Shown here in pieces: positions 1 through 7,658 of a DNA stretch of 8,841 nt. A program made the translations under genes and the position numbers. The DNA is taken from positions 1 to 8,841 of the forward strand of contig UROX01000107.1 in the NCBI GenBank assembly GCA_900549685.1, written 5' to 3'. Positions within the stretch are counted from its first letter, which is position 1; the number at the start of each line of letters is the position of its first letter. Origin of the DNA: an uncultured Alistipes sp. Lineage in GTDB: Bacteria > Bacteroidota > Bacteroidia > Bacteroidales > Rikenellaceae. The notes under the pieces were generated by a model that saw only the letters and a program-made list of their open reading frames with translations, was not told where the DNA came from and ran no database searches.

Positions 1-1226
1 TAACAGGAATAGGGACCATCAACCCATTGGGTAATAACATCGAAGAATACTTCGCAAACCTCGAAAAAGGCGTCAGCGGAGCAGGTCCCATCACTCATTT
101 CGACGCTTCCAACTTCAAGACAAAATTCGCCTGCGAGCTCAAAGGCTACAACCCGGCCGACTTCTTCGACCGCAAGGAGGTGCGTAAATACGACCTCTAT
201 GCACAGTACGCACTCGTCGCAGCCGAACAGGCCGTGAAAGATGCGGGCATCGACCTCGAAAAAATCGATCTCGACAACGTAGGAGTCATCTGGGGTTCCG
301 GTATAGGTGGACTGGAAACATTCTACCAGGAAGTGAAGAGCTATGTCGAGGGCGGATTCGTTCCTCGATATAGCCCTTTCTTCATTCCCAAAATGATTGC
401 CGACATGGCAGCGGGCCACATCTCGATGAAATACGGTTTCCGCGGACCGAACTACTGTACGGTCTCGGCCTGCGCATCGTCCAACCACGCCATGATCGAT
501 GCCATGAATTACATCCGCTGGGGTAAAGCGGACATGATCCTCACGGGAGGATCGGAAGCTGCCGTCAATCCTCCGGGAGTAGGCGGATTCAACTCGATGC
601 AGGCGCTTTCGACCCGCAACGACGATCCCCAGAAAGCCTCCCGTCCGTTCGATGCGGACCGCGACGGTTTCGTGATCGGCGAAGGTGCCGGTGCGCTGCT
701 GCTCGAAGAATACGAACACGCCGTAGCTCGCGGAGCCAAGATCTACGCTGAAGTGGCCGGCGGCGGAATGAGCGCCGACGCTTATCATCTCACCGCTCCG
801 CATCCCGAAGGTCTCGGAGCCAAGAAAGCCATGCACGACGCCATCGCCGATGCAGGCCTGACGCTCGAAGACATCGATTACGTCAATACGCACGGTACGT
901 CCACGCCGGTGGGCGACATCGCCGAACTGAACGGCCTGATGGCCACGTTCGGAGAGCATGTCTACAAGATGAACATCAGCTCGACCAAGTCGATGACCGG
1001 GCACCTGCTGGGTGCCGCCGGCTCGATCGAAGCGCTGGCTTGTATTATGACGCTTACCCGAGGCATCGTACCGCCTACGATCAACGTAGAGAATCTCGAT
1101 CCGAAGATCGATGCCAAACTCAACCTTACGCTCAACGTTGCCCAGAAACGGGACGTGAAATGCGCGTTGAGCAACACGTTCGGCTTCGGCGGACACAACT
1201 CGTCCGTGATTTTCAAAAAAATCTGA
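1..1226 (+). CDS. fabF: 3-oxoacyl-[acyl-carrier-protein] synthase II (KAS II), 5' end cut by window
   Basis: FabF condenses malonyl-ACP with an acyl-ACP in the elongation cycle of cytosolic type II fatty-acid synthesis. The reading frame is open to the left edge (codon phase starts at base 3) and begins TGIGTINPLGNN, the usual KAS start, so only about five or six N-terminal residues are missing. The TTG at base 27 is an internal leucine, not the start. The thiolase-fold catalytic set is complete: the nucleophilic Cys in VSACASS (codon 471-473), the first His in NTHGTSTPVGD (891-893), and Lys (987-989) and His (1002-1004) in STKSMTGHLLGAAG. The C-terminal NTFGFGGHN loop is also present. The visible 407 residues match the family length of about 410-420. 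It lies 7 bases before rnc, and the fabF-rnc order is common in Bacteroidales. KAS I (FabB) is less likely from the overall pattern. Confidence 0.96.
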   Translation, partial: TGIGTINPLGNNIEEYFANLEKGVSGAGPITHFDASNFKTKFACELKGYNPADFFDRKEVRKYDLYAQYALVAAEQAVKDAGIDLEKIDLDNVGVIWGSGIGGLETFYQEVKSYVEGGFVPRYSPFFIPKMIADMAAGHISMKYGFRGPNYCTVSACASSNHAMIDAMNYIRWGKADMILTGGSEAAVNPPGVGGFNSMQALSTRNDDPQKASRPFDADRDGFVIGEGAGALLLEEYEHAVARGAKIYAEVAGGGMSADAYHLTAPHPEGLGAKKAMHDAIADAGLTLEDIDYVNTHGTSTPVGDIAELNGLMATFGEHVYKMNISSTKSMTGHLLGAAGSIEALACIMTLTRGIVPPTINVENLDPKIDAKLNLTLNVAQKRDVKCALSNTFGFGGHNSSVIFKKI

Positions 1227-1233
1227 TTCGACC

Positions 1234-1995
1234 GTGTTCGACCCGATACGCCTCTTTTTCAAGCTGCGATACAGCTCCGACAAGGCGTATTATAAAATCG
1301 TGAACGATCTGTTCGGCATTTGTCCGAATAACATAGAGCTCTATAAGCTGGCCTTGATTCATAGGTCAGCTTCTCTATTTTTGGACGACGGGACACCCAT
1401 CAACAACGAACGGCTCGAGTTTCTGGGCGACGCGGTCATCGAATCGATCGTGTCGGACTATTTGTTCATCGAGTTTCCGGAAGCGAACGAAGGTTTCCTT
1501 ACCCGACTCCGGTCCCGCATCGTGAGCCGGTCGGCGCTCAATTGCCTGTCGCAGAAAATAGGACTCGACCGGCACATCATCACGCAGGCCCAGAACATCT
1601 ATATGCAGAGACATCTGCTGGGCGACGCACTGGAGGCGATGATGGGGGCCGTCTATCTGGACAAAGGATACGATTTCACGAACCGGCTGCTCATCAACCG
1701 GCTGCTGAAAAAATACGTCGATCTGGACGGTATGACCGAACAGGAAACCGATTTCAAAAGCCGGCTTATCGAGTGGAGCCAGAAAAACAAGTCCGACACG
1801 ACGCCGAGCGAACATTATACGAACCAGGCCCCGCATTTCCGTACGCACGTATACATAGACGGACAATGCGCCGGAACCGGCGAAGGACACAGCAAAAAGA
1901 GTTCGGAACAGAAAGCGGCACAAGTCGCCATGTCCGGAATCGAAGGCGAAACGGACTCTGCGGACGCCTCCGACACGGACGGCATGTCGCTGTAA
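1234..1995 (+). CDS. rnc: Ribonuclease III
   Basis: RNase III is a dimeric, Mg-dependent endonuclease that cuts double-stranded RNA in rRNA precursors and in mRNA or antisense duplexes. The 253-residue product has the endonuclease domain at about residues 30-160 and a dsRNA-binding domain at about 173-236. The signature NERLEFLGDAV supplies the acidic residues E62 and D66, and HLLGDALEAMMGAVYLDKG supplies D131 and E134, so all four expected metal ligands are present. The dsRBD ends with GEGHSKKSSEQKAA, whose lysine pair is the usual RNA-contact motif. The acidic tail (about 237-253) is not part of the domain. The start is GTG at 1234, 7 bases after the fabF stop. It keeps the basic N-terminal lead (IRLFFKLRYSSDKAYYK) seen in Bacteroidales homologues, and no ATG in this frame comes before the catalytic core. 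Cotranscription with fabF is inferred. Confidence 0.96.
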   Translation: MFDPIRLFFKLRYSSDKAYYKIVNDLFGICPNNIELYKLALIHRSASLFLDDGTPINNERLEFLGDAVIESIVSDYLFIEFPEANEGFLTRLRSRIVSRSALNCLSQKIGLDRHIITQAQNIYMQRHLLGDALEAMMGAVYLDKGYDFTNRLLINRLLKKYVDLDGMTEQETDFKSRLIEWSQKNKSDTTPSEHYTNQAPHFRTHVYIDGQCAGTGEGHSKKSSEQKAAQVAMSGIEGETDSADASDTDGMSL

Positions 1996-2003
1996 GAGTC
2001 GCT

Positions 2004-2035
2004 CGTGCAATCTCGCGCACGCCTTTTGCATTTTT
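2004..2035 (+). terminator. weak candidate terminator after rnc
   Basis: CGTGC (2004-2008) pairs with GCACG (2017-2021) to give a 5-bp stem. It is followed by a T-rich but interrupted tail (CCTTTTGCATTTTT). It sits 9 bases after the rnc stop, where a fabF-rnc transcript would be expected to end. The stem is short, so the call is tentative. Confidence 0.35.
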
Positions 2036-2180
2036 CGCCTGTATCCGGCCGACTGAAAGGAAGGCAAAAACAGAGCGGAGGGCGCTTTCAGCGGTAAGCC
2101 CGATATCGGCATCGATCCGGTTTCGGACAAGATATTGTTATGATCCCCGACTGTGCGGACCGTTTTCGCAATACGGTCGG

Positions 2181-2210
2181 TTGCGGATTACGCACACGAT
2201 TGTATATTTA
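2181..2210 (+). promoter_or_regulatory. candidate Bacteroidetes-type promoter in rnc-radC gap
   Basis: TTG at 2181-2183 is separated by 19 bases from TATATTTA at 2203-2210. This fits the Bacteroidetes primary sigma pattern (TTG, about 19 bases, TAnnTTTG) except for the last base. A transcript would start near 2217, more than 360 bases before radC, so it would make either a long radC leader or a separate small RNA. Confidence 0.4.
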
Positions 2211-2543
2211 GCGCCCTGCGCCGATATTGACAAATCGAACAGCAATCCCCGGAAGGACGGCTCAGAGAAGGCGGGCGTATTCGGAAACACGATTTCGTGC
2301 TGCGCAAGTACGGTCGGTTAGAGGAACTGCATTTTCTAAACGCAGGCGCGACGAAACATATATCGACTGAACGCGACCGTATATTTCAAGGGCATAGGAT
2401 CCTCCGCCTTGTTCCTCGGACGGCGGTTCGGGTTTTCCCGAAGCGAAGGCCGAACCCATGTGCGGTCCGTGACGGAAAATACCGGCAGGTCCCGACAAAT
2501 ATTATCGAAACCCGGCATAGCGATATGCGATCGCCTTACAAAA

Positions 2544-2551
2544 TATATTTA
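2544..2551 (+). promoter_or_regulatory. candidate -7 box for radC
   Basis: TATATTTA at 2544-2551 matches the Bacteroidetes -7 box in seven of eight positions and lies 32 bases before the radC ATG, leaving a short leader. No convincing TTG lies about 19 bases upstream, so the site is only suggestive. Confidence 0.35.
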
Positions 2552-2583
2552 TCATCCCGACAAAATCCATTCTATCTCCGGTC

Positions 2584-3276
2584 ATGGAAGATCTCACCCC
2601 TTCGCTCACCGACAGACAAGTACGCGAAAAACTGGTCCTGCACGGCGCCGCCGAACTGACGGATGCCGAATTGCTTAGTATTCTGCTGCGCGACGGTCGC
2701 GGCGGCACGTCGGCTACGGAACAGGCTACCAGACTTTTGAGCCGTTTCCGGGGCAGCCTCGCCCGCATGGCACGCAGCGACCTGGCCGTTCTGCGCACGA
2801 CAGAGAATCTGGGCATCTCCCGGGCCGCGACGCTCGTCGCGGCTCTCGAACTGGCCCGGCGCCTGCGGACGGAGGAGAGCCTTGCCACCGATACGGTGCA
2901 TACCGACGCCGACGTCGTCGAAATTTTCCGTCCGTTGCTGGCCGATCTGCCCTACGAAGAATTCTGGGCACTCTACCTCAACGCCTCGAACCGCGTACTG
3001 GACCGTGTCCGCATCAGCCAGGGCGGCGTATCGGCTACCGTGGTCGATCATCGGCTGATCGTCAAACGGGCCGTGGAAAAACTCGCTCACGCCATTATTC
3101 TCGTGCACAACCATCCTTCCGGCAACGAACAGCCCAGCGAAGAGGATCGGACGATCACCGAAAAGCTGGCTCTGGCTGCATCGCTTTTCGACATCCGGTT
3201 GCTCGACCATCTGATTATCACTGCCGGTCCCTGTTACAGTTTCCGCAATCAGGGATTTTTCGACGGCAGGGAATGA
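2584..3276 (+). CDS. radC: RadC family protein (UPF0758, MPN/JAMM domain)
   Basis: This 230-residue protein has the normal RadC layout. An N-terminal helix-hairpin-helix-like part begins with VREKLVLHGAAELTDAELLSILLRDG, and a C-terminal MPN/JAMM domain covers about residues 105-228. The metal-binding motif is intact: H175-N-H177-P-S-G, followed by P-S-x-x-D188, with an upstream Glu at 125 or 126 in LPYEEFWALYLN. The ending LLDHLIITAGPCYSF is also family-typical. The ATG at 2584 is chosen because the REKL motif follows about 13 residues later, as in homologues. The radC name comes from a DNA-repair phenotype later assigned to another gene; the biochemical role is not settled, and the fold suggests a metal-dependent hydrolase. 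The gene stands alone after a long gap. Its stop overlaps an ATG (ATGA) that is not the start of tsaB. Confidence 0.93.
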   Translation: MEDLTPSLTDRQVREKLVLHGAAELTDAELLSILLRDGRGGTSATEQATRLLSRFRGSLARMARSDLAVLRTTENLGISRAATLVAALELARRLRTEESLATDTVHTDADVVEIFRPLLADLPYEEFWALYLNASNRVLDRVRISQGGVSATVVDHRLIVKRAVEKLAHAIILVHNHPSGNEQPSEEDRTITEKLALAASLFDIRLLDHLIITAGPCYSFRNQGFFDGRE

Positions 3277-3372
3277 ACGACGGACGGCAGAACGGACCGT
3301 TTATCCGGCCCTGCCGACCAAAAATGAACGAAATCGGGACGAGACGACCGAACGGATTTGCGTTTTTTTCAT

Positions 3373-3380
3373 TTACTTTG
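3373..3380 (+). promoter_or_regulatory. candidate -7 box for tsaB
   Basis: TTACTTTG at 3373-3380 differs from TAnnTTTG at one position and lies 21 bases before the tsaB ATG, a spacing often seen for Bacteroidetes promoters with short leaders. The nearby TTTG at 3357-3360 is too close to be the matching -33 element. Confidence 0.35.
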
Positions 3381-3401
3381 CAAAGACGAAAACCGTACCG
3401 C

Positions 3402-4112
3402 ATGGCTTATATCCTATGTATCGAAGCGGGGACCGACATCGCCTCCGTCGCATTGGCCCGAAACGGCAAACTGCTTTCGCTCCGCGAGAATTTGGAGGGG
3501 AAACAGCATGCCCGCAATCTGGCCGTGTACGCCGAAGAAATCCTGAAGGAAAACCACCTGCACGCCGAAGACCTCGACGCCGTAGCCGTAGGGAAAGGCC
3601 CCGGCTCCTACACCGGTCTGCGGATCGCAGTCTCTCTGGCCAAAGGGATCTGCTACGGGGCCGGCAAACCGCTGATCGCCGTAAACAGCCTCGAAGCGCT
3701 GAGTAGGGTCGCGCTCGAAGATTTCGACGCGGGCATTCTCGATCTGGAAGAGATCGCCGATGCCAAACTGCTGCCCATGATCGACGCGCGGCGCATGGAG
3801 GTTTACTGCCAGCTCTTCGATGCGGAGATGCACCCGCTTTCGGACGTGGACGCCCATATCATCACCGCGGAGAGTTTCGCCGAAGAACGTTCGAAAGACA
3901 AACTCATCGTCTTCGGGAACGGTTCGAACAAGTGCCGGGAGGTGTTCGGAGAGCCGAACGTGCACTTTGTCGAAGTTACACCTTCGGCGAGAGGCTTGAT
4001 TAAGCCTGCATTCGATGCGCTGAAAATCAATAAGTTCGAAGATGTTGCGTATTTCGAGCCATTTTATCTGAAAAATTTTATCGTAAATTCTTCGTCGAAA
4101 AGATTTTTTTGA
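3402..4112 (+). CDS. tsaB: tRNA threonylcarbamoyladenosine biosynthesis protein TsaB
   Basis: TsaB is the inactive ASKHA-fold partner that dimerises with TsaD to build the t6A37 modification on ANN-decoding tRNAs in the cytosol; TsaC and TsaE complete the pathway. The 236-residue product has the N-terminal ASKHA strand-turn (ILCIEAGTDIASVAL), the QHARNL segment where homologues usually carry HS, and the hallmark GPGSYTGLR at residues 66-74 followed by SLAKGICY. It ends with YFEPFYLKNF, as in Bacteroidetes homologues. The frame is open upstream to an ATG at 3273 overlapping the radC stop, but those 43 residues do not resemble TsaB and contain the likely promoter, so the ATG at 3402 is preferred. 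Lengths of about 225-240 are normal. The final residues (SSSKRFF) are encoded by a T-rich stretch running into the tRNA promoter. Confidence 0.94.
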   Translation: MAYILCIEAGTDIASVALARNGKLLSLRENLEGKQHARNLAVYAEEILKENHLHAEDLDAVAVGKGPGSYTGLRIAVSLAKGICYGAGKPLIAVNSLEALSRVALEDFDAGILDLEEIADAKLLPMIDARRMEVYCQLFDAEMHPLSDVDAHIITAESFAEERSKDKLIVFGNGSNKCREVFGEPNVHFVEVTPSARGLIKPAFDALKINKFEDVAYFEPFYLKNFIVNSSSKRFF

Positions 4113-4113
4113 T

Positions 4114-4121
4114 TACATTTG
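4114..4121 (+). promoter_or_regulatory. -7 box of the tRNA-Gln promoter
   Basis: TACATTTG at 4114-4121 is an exact match to the Bacteroidetes -7 consensus TAnnTTTG and starts 2 bases after the tsaB stop codon. The predicted start of transcription is about 7 bases on, just before the tRNA at 4136. A -33 element would have to lie inside the tsaB C-terminal codons; the T-rich TTCG at 4091-4094 is a poor match. Confidence 0.55.
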
Positions 4122-4135
4122 TGCCGTTGAAACAT

Positions 4136-4206
4136 TGACCCATGGTGTAATGGTAACACTGCAGATTCTGGTTCTGCCTTTCTTGGTTCGAGTCCAGGTG
4201 GGTCAA
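4136..4206 (+). tRNA. tRNA-Gln (anticodon CTG)
   Basis: The sequence folds into a complete cloverleaf. The acceptor stem is TGACCCA (4136-4142) with TGGGTCA (4199-4205), fully paired. The D stem is GTG with CAC around GTAATGGTAA. The anticodon stem is GCAGA (4161-4165) with TCTGC (4173-4177), enclosing the 7-base loop TTCTGGT. The T stem is CTTGG with CCAGG around the loop TTCGAGT. In the loop the bases after the invariant T are CTG, so it reads the glutamine codon CAG. The variable loop is 4 bases and A4206 is the discriminator. The 3' CCA is not encoded and must be added after transcription. Manual folding leaves little doubt about type and extent. Confidence 0.95.
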
Positions 4207-4213
4207 CACAAAG

Positions 4214-4242
4214 AAACCTCCGCTTCCGGGCGGAGGTTTTTT
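4214..4242 (+). terminator. intrinsic terminator after tRNA-Gln
   Basis: AAACCTCCG (4214-4222) pairs perfectly with CGGAGGTTT (4231-4239) around an 8-base loop, and the stem runs into six Ts. It begins 7 bases after the tRNA and would end the tRNA transcript. The A-rich left flank may allow partial function on the other strand. Confidence 0.88.
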
Positions 4243-4779
4243 ATTTCCGGTCTGTCGTGACTGTTGTTCCGCATCGACGGTCTCACGGCACAGTCATCCG
4301 ACGGGTGCCGTCCCCACTCTCCTGCAAAAACGAAAAGATGAGGAGGAGCCGGACCGGCTCCGACAACGCCCGCCCGCGGACGAATCGTGTGCAATCGCGG
4401 ATCCGGGCAAGGCAATGCAGAAATATGCGACTCTTTCGGGATGCTGATGCCGGGATCTGCCTGCTTCGCACATTATAGAAAACATCCGTCGCCATGCCCT
4501 CGCACCGACCGAAGACCGAATGCCTGTTTGCCGCACTCTCGGCTCCCCTACGGATAAATCTCCGCACGTTTCCCTCCCCGACCGAACCGTACGACCGGGA
4601 AGCCGGGCAGGCAACATCGTCCGGAACACGAAACCGGGAGGACTACGGCCGTATCGCTTTCCCGACATGGCGGTACAGAAGGTGCGCCGTAATACGAACC
4701 GTCGAAGAAAGTGGTCGGGCATACTGGAAAATCCGGAGAAAACCGTTATTTTAGCGTTTCAAGAAACCTAAAGTACCCC
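4243..4779. other. 537-base region without a convincing gene upstream of the rhamnosidase
   Basis: Reading frames cross this stretch on both strands, but none has a credible start, recognisable protein family or natural composition (they are arginine- and proline-rich, as expected for shadow frames in GC-rich DNA). Visible structure: an inverted repeat TGACTGT (4258-4264) with ACAGTCA (4290-4296), and a 17-base odd palindrome with arms GGAGCCGG (4345-4352) and CCGGCTCC (4354-4361). A promoter-like element lies just before the rhamnosidase gene. It may carry regulator-binding sites for the carbohydrate gene, which cannot be shown from the sequence. Confidence 0.6.
4725..4754 (+). promoter_or_regulatory. 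weak candidate promoter of the rhamnosidase gene
   Basis: TATTTTAG (4747-4754) resembles TAnnTTTG with one mismatch. TGG at 4725-4727, 19 bases upstream, could serve as a poor -33 element. The box lies 25 bases before the chosen start, a plausible spacing, but both elements are imperfect. Confidence 0.3.
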
Positions 4780-7563
4780 ATGATGAAAAAGACGATTTTG
4801 ACCCGTATTTGCGGATGCCTGCTGCTGTTGTCGGCATCGACCGCGAACGACGTTTTCGGACAGCGCTTCTCGGTCGTTCGGACCCTCTGCGACCGGCAGA
4901 CCGATCCTGTCGGCGTGGAAGCGCCCGCTCCCCGTTTCAGCTGGCAACTCCATGCGCTCGACAGAAACATGCACCAGAGCGCCTATCGGATCATCGTGTC
5001 CGATAGTCCCGAAGCCCTCGAACGCGGCGACGGCAATGTATGGGACAGCAAAAAAGTCGTCTCCGGAGCGTCGCAGCAGATTCCCTATGCAGGCAAGGCT
5101 CTGGAAGCGGGGAAAACCTATTATTGGAAAGTACAGGTCTGGGACGCAGGCAAAAAGGCTTCGGTCTGGAGCCGGCCGGCCACCTTCTCGATGGGGCTGC
5201 TCGACCGGGCGGACTGGGCCGATGCCTGCTGGATCGCTTTGGAAAACGATATAGACAGCCTGATTGTCACCGACGGCATGGCGTCCAAGGATAAAAAGTC
5301 GGGCTACTACAAACTGCCGCAGTTGCGCCGGGAATTCCGGATCGACCGCCCCGTAAAAAAGGCGACCGCCTATATCTGCGGACTGGGACAGTTCGAGCTG
5401 TTTATGAACGGTGAGAAGACCGGCGATCATTTCCTCGACCCGGCATGGACCAAATTCGACTGCAGCGTACAATACGTGACGTTCGACGTGACGGACCGGC
5501 TCCGTGAGGGCGACAACGCCGTGGGCATTATGCTGGGCAACGGCTTTTTCAACATCCCCAGCGAACGGTACACCAAATTCGTCGGCTCCTACGGTGCGCC
5601 GAAGATGATTTTCAAGTTACAGATCGAATACGGCGACGGTAGCGCCGAAACGCTCGTCTCGGACGCCTCGTGGAAAGCGACGGCGAGTCCCGTCACGTTC
5701 TCCAGCATCTACGGAGGCGAAGACTACGATGCGAACCTCGAACAGAAAGGCTGGAACGAGGCCGGATTCGACGACCGCGACTGGAGCGACGTCGTGCTCG
5801 CGTCGTTCGACTCTCCGCTGGTTTCGCAACGGACCACGCCGCTCGAAATCCGTCAGGCAATCCCCACTTTCCGCAAATACCGCAATGCCCGGGGAAATTA
5901 TCTGTACGATCTGGGGCAGAATGCCTCGGGCATCGTCCGTCTGAAGGTCAAGGCCGACGGCCGCCACACCGTACGTATGTTCCCCTCCGAGTTGCAGGGT
6001 GCCGACAGCACGGCCGACCAGCGTTCGTCGGGCAGTCCCTATATTCTCTCATACACGACCAGAGGCGACGGCACGGAAGAGTGCTGGCAGCCCCGGTTCA
6101 CCTATTACGGATTCCGATACGTCGAGGTCGAGGGTGCCGTTCCGGCCGGCGAGCCGAATCCGGACGGACTGCCGGAAATCACGGAGCTGACGGGACTCCA
6201 CACGACCAACTCGGCCGAAGCGGTCGGCTCGTTCGAATGCTCGAATCCGCTGTTCAACCGCATCTACACGTTGATCGATTGGGCCATCCGGAGCAACTTT
6301 TCGAGCGTATTCACCGACTGCCCCCATCGCGAGAAGCTGGGCTGGCTGGAGCAGGCCCACCTGATCGGTCCGTCGATGCAGTACGGCTACGACATTTCGC
6401 GGGCCTTCCCCAAGATCGTCCGCGACATGGCCGAGGCCCAACACCCGGACGGCATGATCCCGACCATCGCGCCGCAATACACCGTCTTCTCCGAGGGCTT
6501 CCTCGACACGCCGGAATGGGGCAGCGCGTTCGTCATCATTCCGTGGTATCTTTACCGGTGGTACGGCGACACGGAACCGATGGCGGAGAACTACGACCGC
6601 ATGGCGGCCTATGTCGATTACCTGAGTTCGAAAGCCGACGGACATATCGTCGCCTACGGTCTGGGCGACTGGTGTGACCTCGGTCCGGGCGAGCCGGCCC
6701 ACGCCCAGCTCACGTCGAATGCCCTGAGCGCTACGGCCATCTACTACCATGACATCTGCATCATGCGACAGGTGGCCGAGGTGCTCGGTAAAACGGCGGA
6801 TGCCGCCCGCTACGAGCAGCTCGCCGCCGAGGTCAAAAAGGCGTTCAACGAACGGTTCTTCGACCGGACGACGCTGCGTTACGACCGCAATAGTCAGGCC
6901 GCCAACGCTATGGCGCTCTACATGGGACTCTGCGAACCCCGGTACGAAGCCACCGTACTGCAGAACCTGATCGACGATATCCGCGGCCGGGGCAATGCGC
7001 TCACGGCCGGCGACGTGGGTTACCGCTACGTCGTGCAGGCACTCTGCGACCACGGCGCATCGGACGTACTGTTCGACATGAACAGCCGCTACGACGTGCC
7101 AGGCTACGGCTATCAGCTGGCCAGCGGCGAAACGTCTCTGGCCGAATCGTGGCAGAGCAAAGACTACCTCTCGCACAACCACTGCATGCTCGGCCACCTC
7201 TACTCGTGGCTCTTCAGCGGCATAGGGGGCATCTCGCAGACGCCCGGATCGGTGGCCTACAAAGAAATCGTGATCGACCCGCAGGTCGTGGGCGACATCC
7301 GCGAAGCCCGCGCCTCGTTCCGCTCTCCCTACGGTCTCGTTCGCAGCGAGTGGCGGAGCGGCAAGGACGAGTATCGTCAGAGCGTGGAAATCCCTGCCAA
7401 TACGACGGCGCTCGTCTGCCTGCCGACAGACGATCCTTCCGCCGTGCTCGAAAGCGGTCTGCCTATCGGTGAACGGAAAGAGATCGCCGTGGAAAAACGG
7501 GAAAAAGGACGTCTCGTGCTGCGTGTCGGATCGGGAAGCTACGATTTCCGGGTGAAACGCTGA
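4780..7563 (+). CDS. Secreted alpha-L-rhamnosidase, glycoside hydrolase family 78
   Basis: GH78 enzymes are inverting hydrolases that release terminal alpha-L-rhamnose from pectin (RG-I), other polysaccharides or flavonoid glycosides. The 927-residue protein starts MMKK followed by a hydrophobic segment, a signal peptide probably cut near residue 22 or 27. An FN3-like domain follows at about 30-140 (PRFSWQL to YYWKVQVWD), then the rhamnosidase N-domain at about 150-320 (YICGLGQFELFMNG), a beta domain at about 330-480, the (alpha/alpha)6 catalytic barrel at about 485-820, and a C-terminal beta domain at about 825-920 (YKEIVIDP). The barrel carries D513-CPHR-E518, equivalent to the conserved catalytic-site motif, and E789 in the LAESW segment, which fits the general base. 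E524 (GWLEQ) lies where many homologues have Asp. The ATG at 4780 is chosen for the signal peptide; the next codon, ATG at 4783, is equally possible. No SusCD pair or regulator is visible nearby. Substrate cannot be told from sequence. Confidence 0.94.
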   Translation: MMKKTILTRICGCLLLLSASTANDVFGQRFSVVRTLCDRQTDPVGVEAPAPRFSWQLHALDRNMHQSAYRIIVSDSPEALERGDGNVWDSKKVVSGASQQIPYAGKALEAGKTYYWKVQVWDAGKKASVWSRPATFSMGLLDRADWADACWIALENDIDSLIVTDGMASKDKKSGYYKLPQLRREFRIDRPVKKATAYICGLGQFELFMNGEKTGDHFLDPAWTKFDCSVQYVTFDVTDRLREGDNAVGIMLGNGFFNIPSERYTKFVGSYGAPKMIFKLQIEYGDGSAETLVSDASWKATASPVTFSSIYGGEDYDANLEQKGWNEAGFDDRDWSDVVLASFDSPLVSQRTTPLEIRQAIPTFRKYRNARGNYLYDLGQNASGIVRLKVKADGRHTVRMFPSELQGADSTADQRSSGSPYILSYTTRGDGTEECWQPRFTYYGFRYVEVEGAVPAGEPNPDGLPEITELTGLHTTNSAEAVGSFECSNPLFNRIYTLIDWAIRSNFSSVFTDCPHREKLGWLEQAHLIGPSMQYGYDISRAFPKIVRDMAEAQHPDGMIPTIAPQYTVFSEGFLDTPEWGSAFVIIPWYLYRWYGDTEPMAENYDRMAAYVDYLSSKADGHIVAYGLGDWCDLGPGEPAHAQLTSNALSATAIYYHDICIMRQVAEVLGKTADAARYEQLAAEVKKAFNERFFDRTTLRYDRNSQAANAMALYMGLCEPRYEATVLQNLIDDIRGRGNALTAGDVGYRYVVQALCDHGASDVLFDMNSRYDVPGYGYQLASGETSLAESWQSKDYLSHNHCMLGHLYSWLFSGIGGISQTPGSVAYKEIVIDPQVVGDIREARASFRSPYGLVRSEWRSGKDEYRQSVEIPANTTALVCLPTDDPSAVLESGLPIGERKEIAVEKREKGRLVLRVGSGSYDFRVKR

Positions 7564-7579
7564 CATCGCGGCGAAATAT

Positions 7580-7604
7580 GTCCCGCGCAGACACGGGCTT
7601 TTTT
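7580..7604 (+). terminator. candidate terminator of the rhamnosidase gene
   Basis: CCCG (7582-7585) pairs with CGGG (7594-7597), extendable by G7580-C7598 across a one-base bulge, and a run of six Ts follows at 7599-7604. It starts 17 bases after the stop codon. The stem is short but position and T run fit. Confidence 0.55.
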
Positions 7605-7658
7605 ATTCTCCCATCGAGGCAAGGAGAACCGGAACGGTCCGTTCTTCGCCATGCTTAT

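Larger units (their letters stand above)
1996..2583. other. 588-base region without a convincing gene between rnc and radC
   Basis: No reading frame here has family-like protein sequence or starts and stops that fit a gene. The frames that run through it are continuations of out-of-frame readings of rnc or radC. What can be seen: a weak terminator after rnc; a promoter-like element at 2181-2210; further TATATTT boxes at 2380-2386 and 2544-2550; and overlapping hairpins at 2425-2456 (TTCGGG/CCCGAA with a TTTT loop, or GGTTCGG/CCGAACC as an alternative pairing). It may hold the radC leader, an uncharacterised small RNA, or decayed sequence. Nothing distinguishes these from sequence alone. Confidence 0.6.

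Noticed and set aside
27..29. TTG as the start of fabF
   Set aside because: The frame is open upstream with TGIGTINP, the conserved KAS N-terminus, so the true start lies outside the window.
3273..3401. 43-residue N-terminal extension of tsaB starting in an ATGA overlap with radC
   Set aside because: The extension has no TsaB-like sequence and covers the likely tsaB -7 box; the family N-terminus begins at the ATG at 3402.
4470..4480. TATAAT-like sequence on the minus strand (complement of ATTATA)
   Set aside because: Bacteroidetes primary sigma factors do not use the E. coli -10 box, and no gene follows on that strand.
4711..4779. Earlier GTG start for the rhamnosidase
   Set aside because: It would bury the signal peptide behind 23 polar residues; MMKK at 4780 gives a normal export signal.
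6049..7566. 505-codon minus-strand frame opposite the rhamnosidase
   Set aside because: It is the antisense shadow of a clearly conserved GH78 gene, kept open by GC-rich codon bias.
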